A stretch of DNA of 32,760 nucleotides from contig FTLJ01000082.1 of NCBI GenBank assembly GCA_900155495.1, positions 1 to 32,760 on the forward strand, given 5' to 3'. The notes under the pieces were generated by a model. It did not search any database. It saw nothing but the letters and a program-made list of their open reading frames with translations, and was not told where the DNA came from. This DNA comes from Porogramme epimiltina. Taxonomy: Eukaryota; Basidiomycota; Agaricomycetes; Polyporales; Polyporaceae. Position 1 is the first letter of the stretch, and each line of letters begins with the position of its first letter. Positions 31,780-32,760 of the stretch are shown piece by piece. The position numbers and the translations under genes were made by a program.

Positions 31780-32760
31780 TTATGTAATCCACGCTTCTTC
31801 CATTGTAAATCCGATTCTATACTAGTAGAATTGGAATCGCTCTCCCGGCTCGTTCTCATGTCCAGCCTCGTCTTGTCGCGCTGGTGTGCGCTGGCGTAGC
31901 GGTCGGCGTGCGGAACCTCTGGTCCTCTAGAGGTTGGGCTGGGGCCCGGCGAAGCCGGACTCAGACACGGCGCAAGGTAAGCCGCCGGGTGGGCGGGCTT
32001 GCTTGCGCTATGATTTTCGGGACCAGGGGTTATACAATATCGTGGGCTGTATTTCGTGTATGTCAATACAAAGGTTTCGTTTCTCTGAGTGCTAGCCCAA
32101 GCTCAGAGGGAGTGGTGGGTGGGACAAAGAAACTGAGGGTACAAAGACGTGCGAGCGGGGAAAACGAGGCTGGCGAGGACGAGACGGAGAAAACAAACCG
32201 GAGGAAACTCCCCCCAGACCCGGGGGGAGCACATCCCCTATCTCTGGAACTACTGGTTCAAATTGTGCGCAAAATGGTGCCTCTTGTACCCACTAAACAT
32301 GTCTTACTATCATACTCATCTACAAGCGGTTCTGGAAGAAACCCTTACATTGACCAGGCAGGATAGGTACGGCACAGCCACAGAGCGCACAGCGGGTGGG
32401 AGGGCGGGGGCGCGCGGCGGGCAGGTCCTCCGAGAACCCCAGGAACGTACTCAGGTGCATCGTGCCAATTTTACAACATGGGCGTGATTATAATATTTTC
32501 TGATCTACAATGGCTTTACAAGGCGGCAAGGCATTTAATGCAAGCCCTGCACCACGCCGGAATATGCAAGCCATGCACCAGGTTCGTGGGGTTTTGTATT
32601 ACAATCATGGAAGCCACGGTTGCACGACTTTGTTTGAGTTTTGCCCAATAAACTACCGCCTGCTATAGCGCAGCCTTGCCTGCACCTACCCTGCGCCTGC
32701 CCCCGCCAGCCCATAACATCAGAACTTCCCCAATTCTCTTAAGTCGTCTTATCGCGTCTT
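31780..32760. other. Right-hand stretch without a recognisable gene
   Basis: No frame shows a known family. A hairpin CTCCCCCC / GGGGGGAG with a 6-nt loop lies at 32208-32229. Two direct copies of ATGCAAGCC-TGCACCA occur at about 32535-32552 and 32564-32581. The segment 32.05-32.22 kb is purine-rich on the plus strand. These traits would fit a decayed mobile element, but no termini or coding parts were found. Confidence 0.4.

Noticed and set aside
1..32760. Search for tRNA genes, rRNA, CRISPR arrays and intact transposons
   Set aside because: No GGTTCRANYCC-type B box with a matching A box, no regularly spaced identical repeats, and no transposase, reverse transcriptase or long terminal repeat pair were recognised.

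Overview
The window looks like nuclear DNA of a basidiomycete fungus, probably a wood-decay agaricomycete of the Trametes or polypore type. The recognisable genes are split by many short introns (about 50-70 bp, GT...AG, some with CTRAY-like branch sites). They include protein families known mainly from basidiomycetes: DUF6533/DUF6534 membrane proteins, an orphan 7TM family, and a HET protein with an SHVW...DGLG core. The species call is inference from family content; no marker gene is present. All intron-exon models were built by hand from reading frame, splice sites and family pattern.

Layout. At 1-56 (-) is the N-terminus of a DUF6534-type membrane protein that runs off the left edge. From 57 to about 5.8 kb I find no convincing gene. 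At 5.80-8.69 kb (+) is a nine-exon DHA2-type MFS transporter of 600 aa. At 9.20-10.81 kb (+) is a five-exon ERG27 (3-keto-steroid reductase) of 456 aa. From 11.5 to 17.8 kb are three orphan seven-transmembrane genes: gene A (+, 11.49-12.89), gene C (+, 15.05-16.26) and gene B (-, 16.53-17.80). A and B are paralogues in opposite orientation. C belongs to a different basidiomycete family. Gene relics lie between A and C. From 17.8 to 20.78 kb no gene is seen. At 20.78-22.80 kb (+) is a DUF6533-type membrane protein, gene D, with a 9-nt microexon. At 23.37-26.07 kb (-) is a HET-domain protein of 820 aa, convergent with gene D. From 26.1 to 30.77 kb there is no recognisable gene. At 30.77-31.36 kb (-) is the broken C-terminal part of a class III aminotransferase gene. 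It is followed by a three-unit degenerate tandem repeat (31.5-31.78 kb) and non-coding sequence to the right edge.

The genes do not form one pathway. The transporter and ERG27 are co-oriented neighbours, which hints at membrane-sterol and drug-export physiology, but a functional link is only inference. The rest is an accessory-like neighbourhood: five orphan membrane proteins, a self/non-self HET gene, relics and gene-poor spacers. Genes B and D each show one exon junction where the reading phase does not fit by a single base, so they may be decaying or mis-sequenced. The most unusual local structure is a tandem duplication of the HET gene's first coding segment together with its splice donor, giving two in-frame donors.
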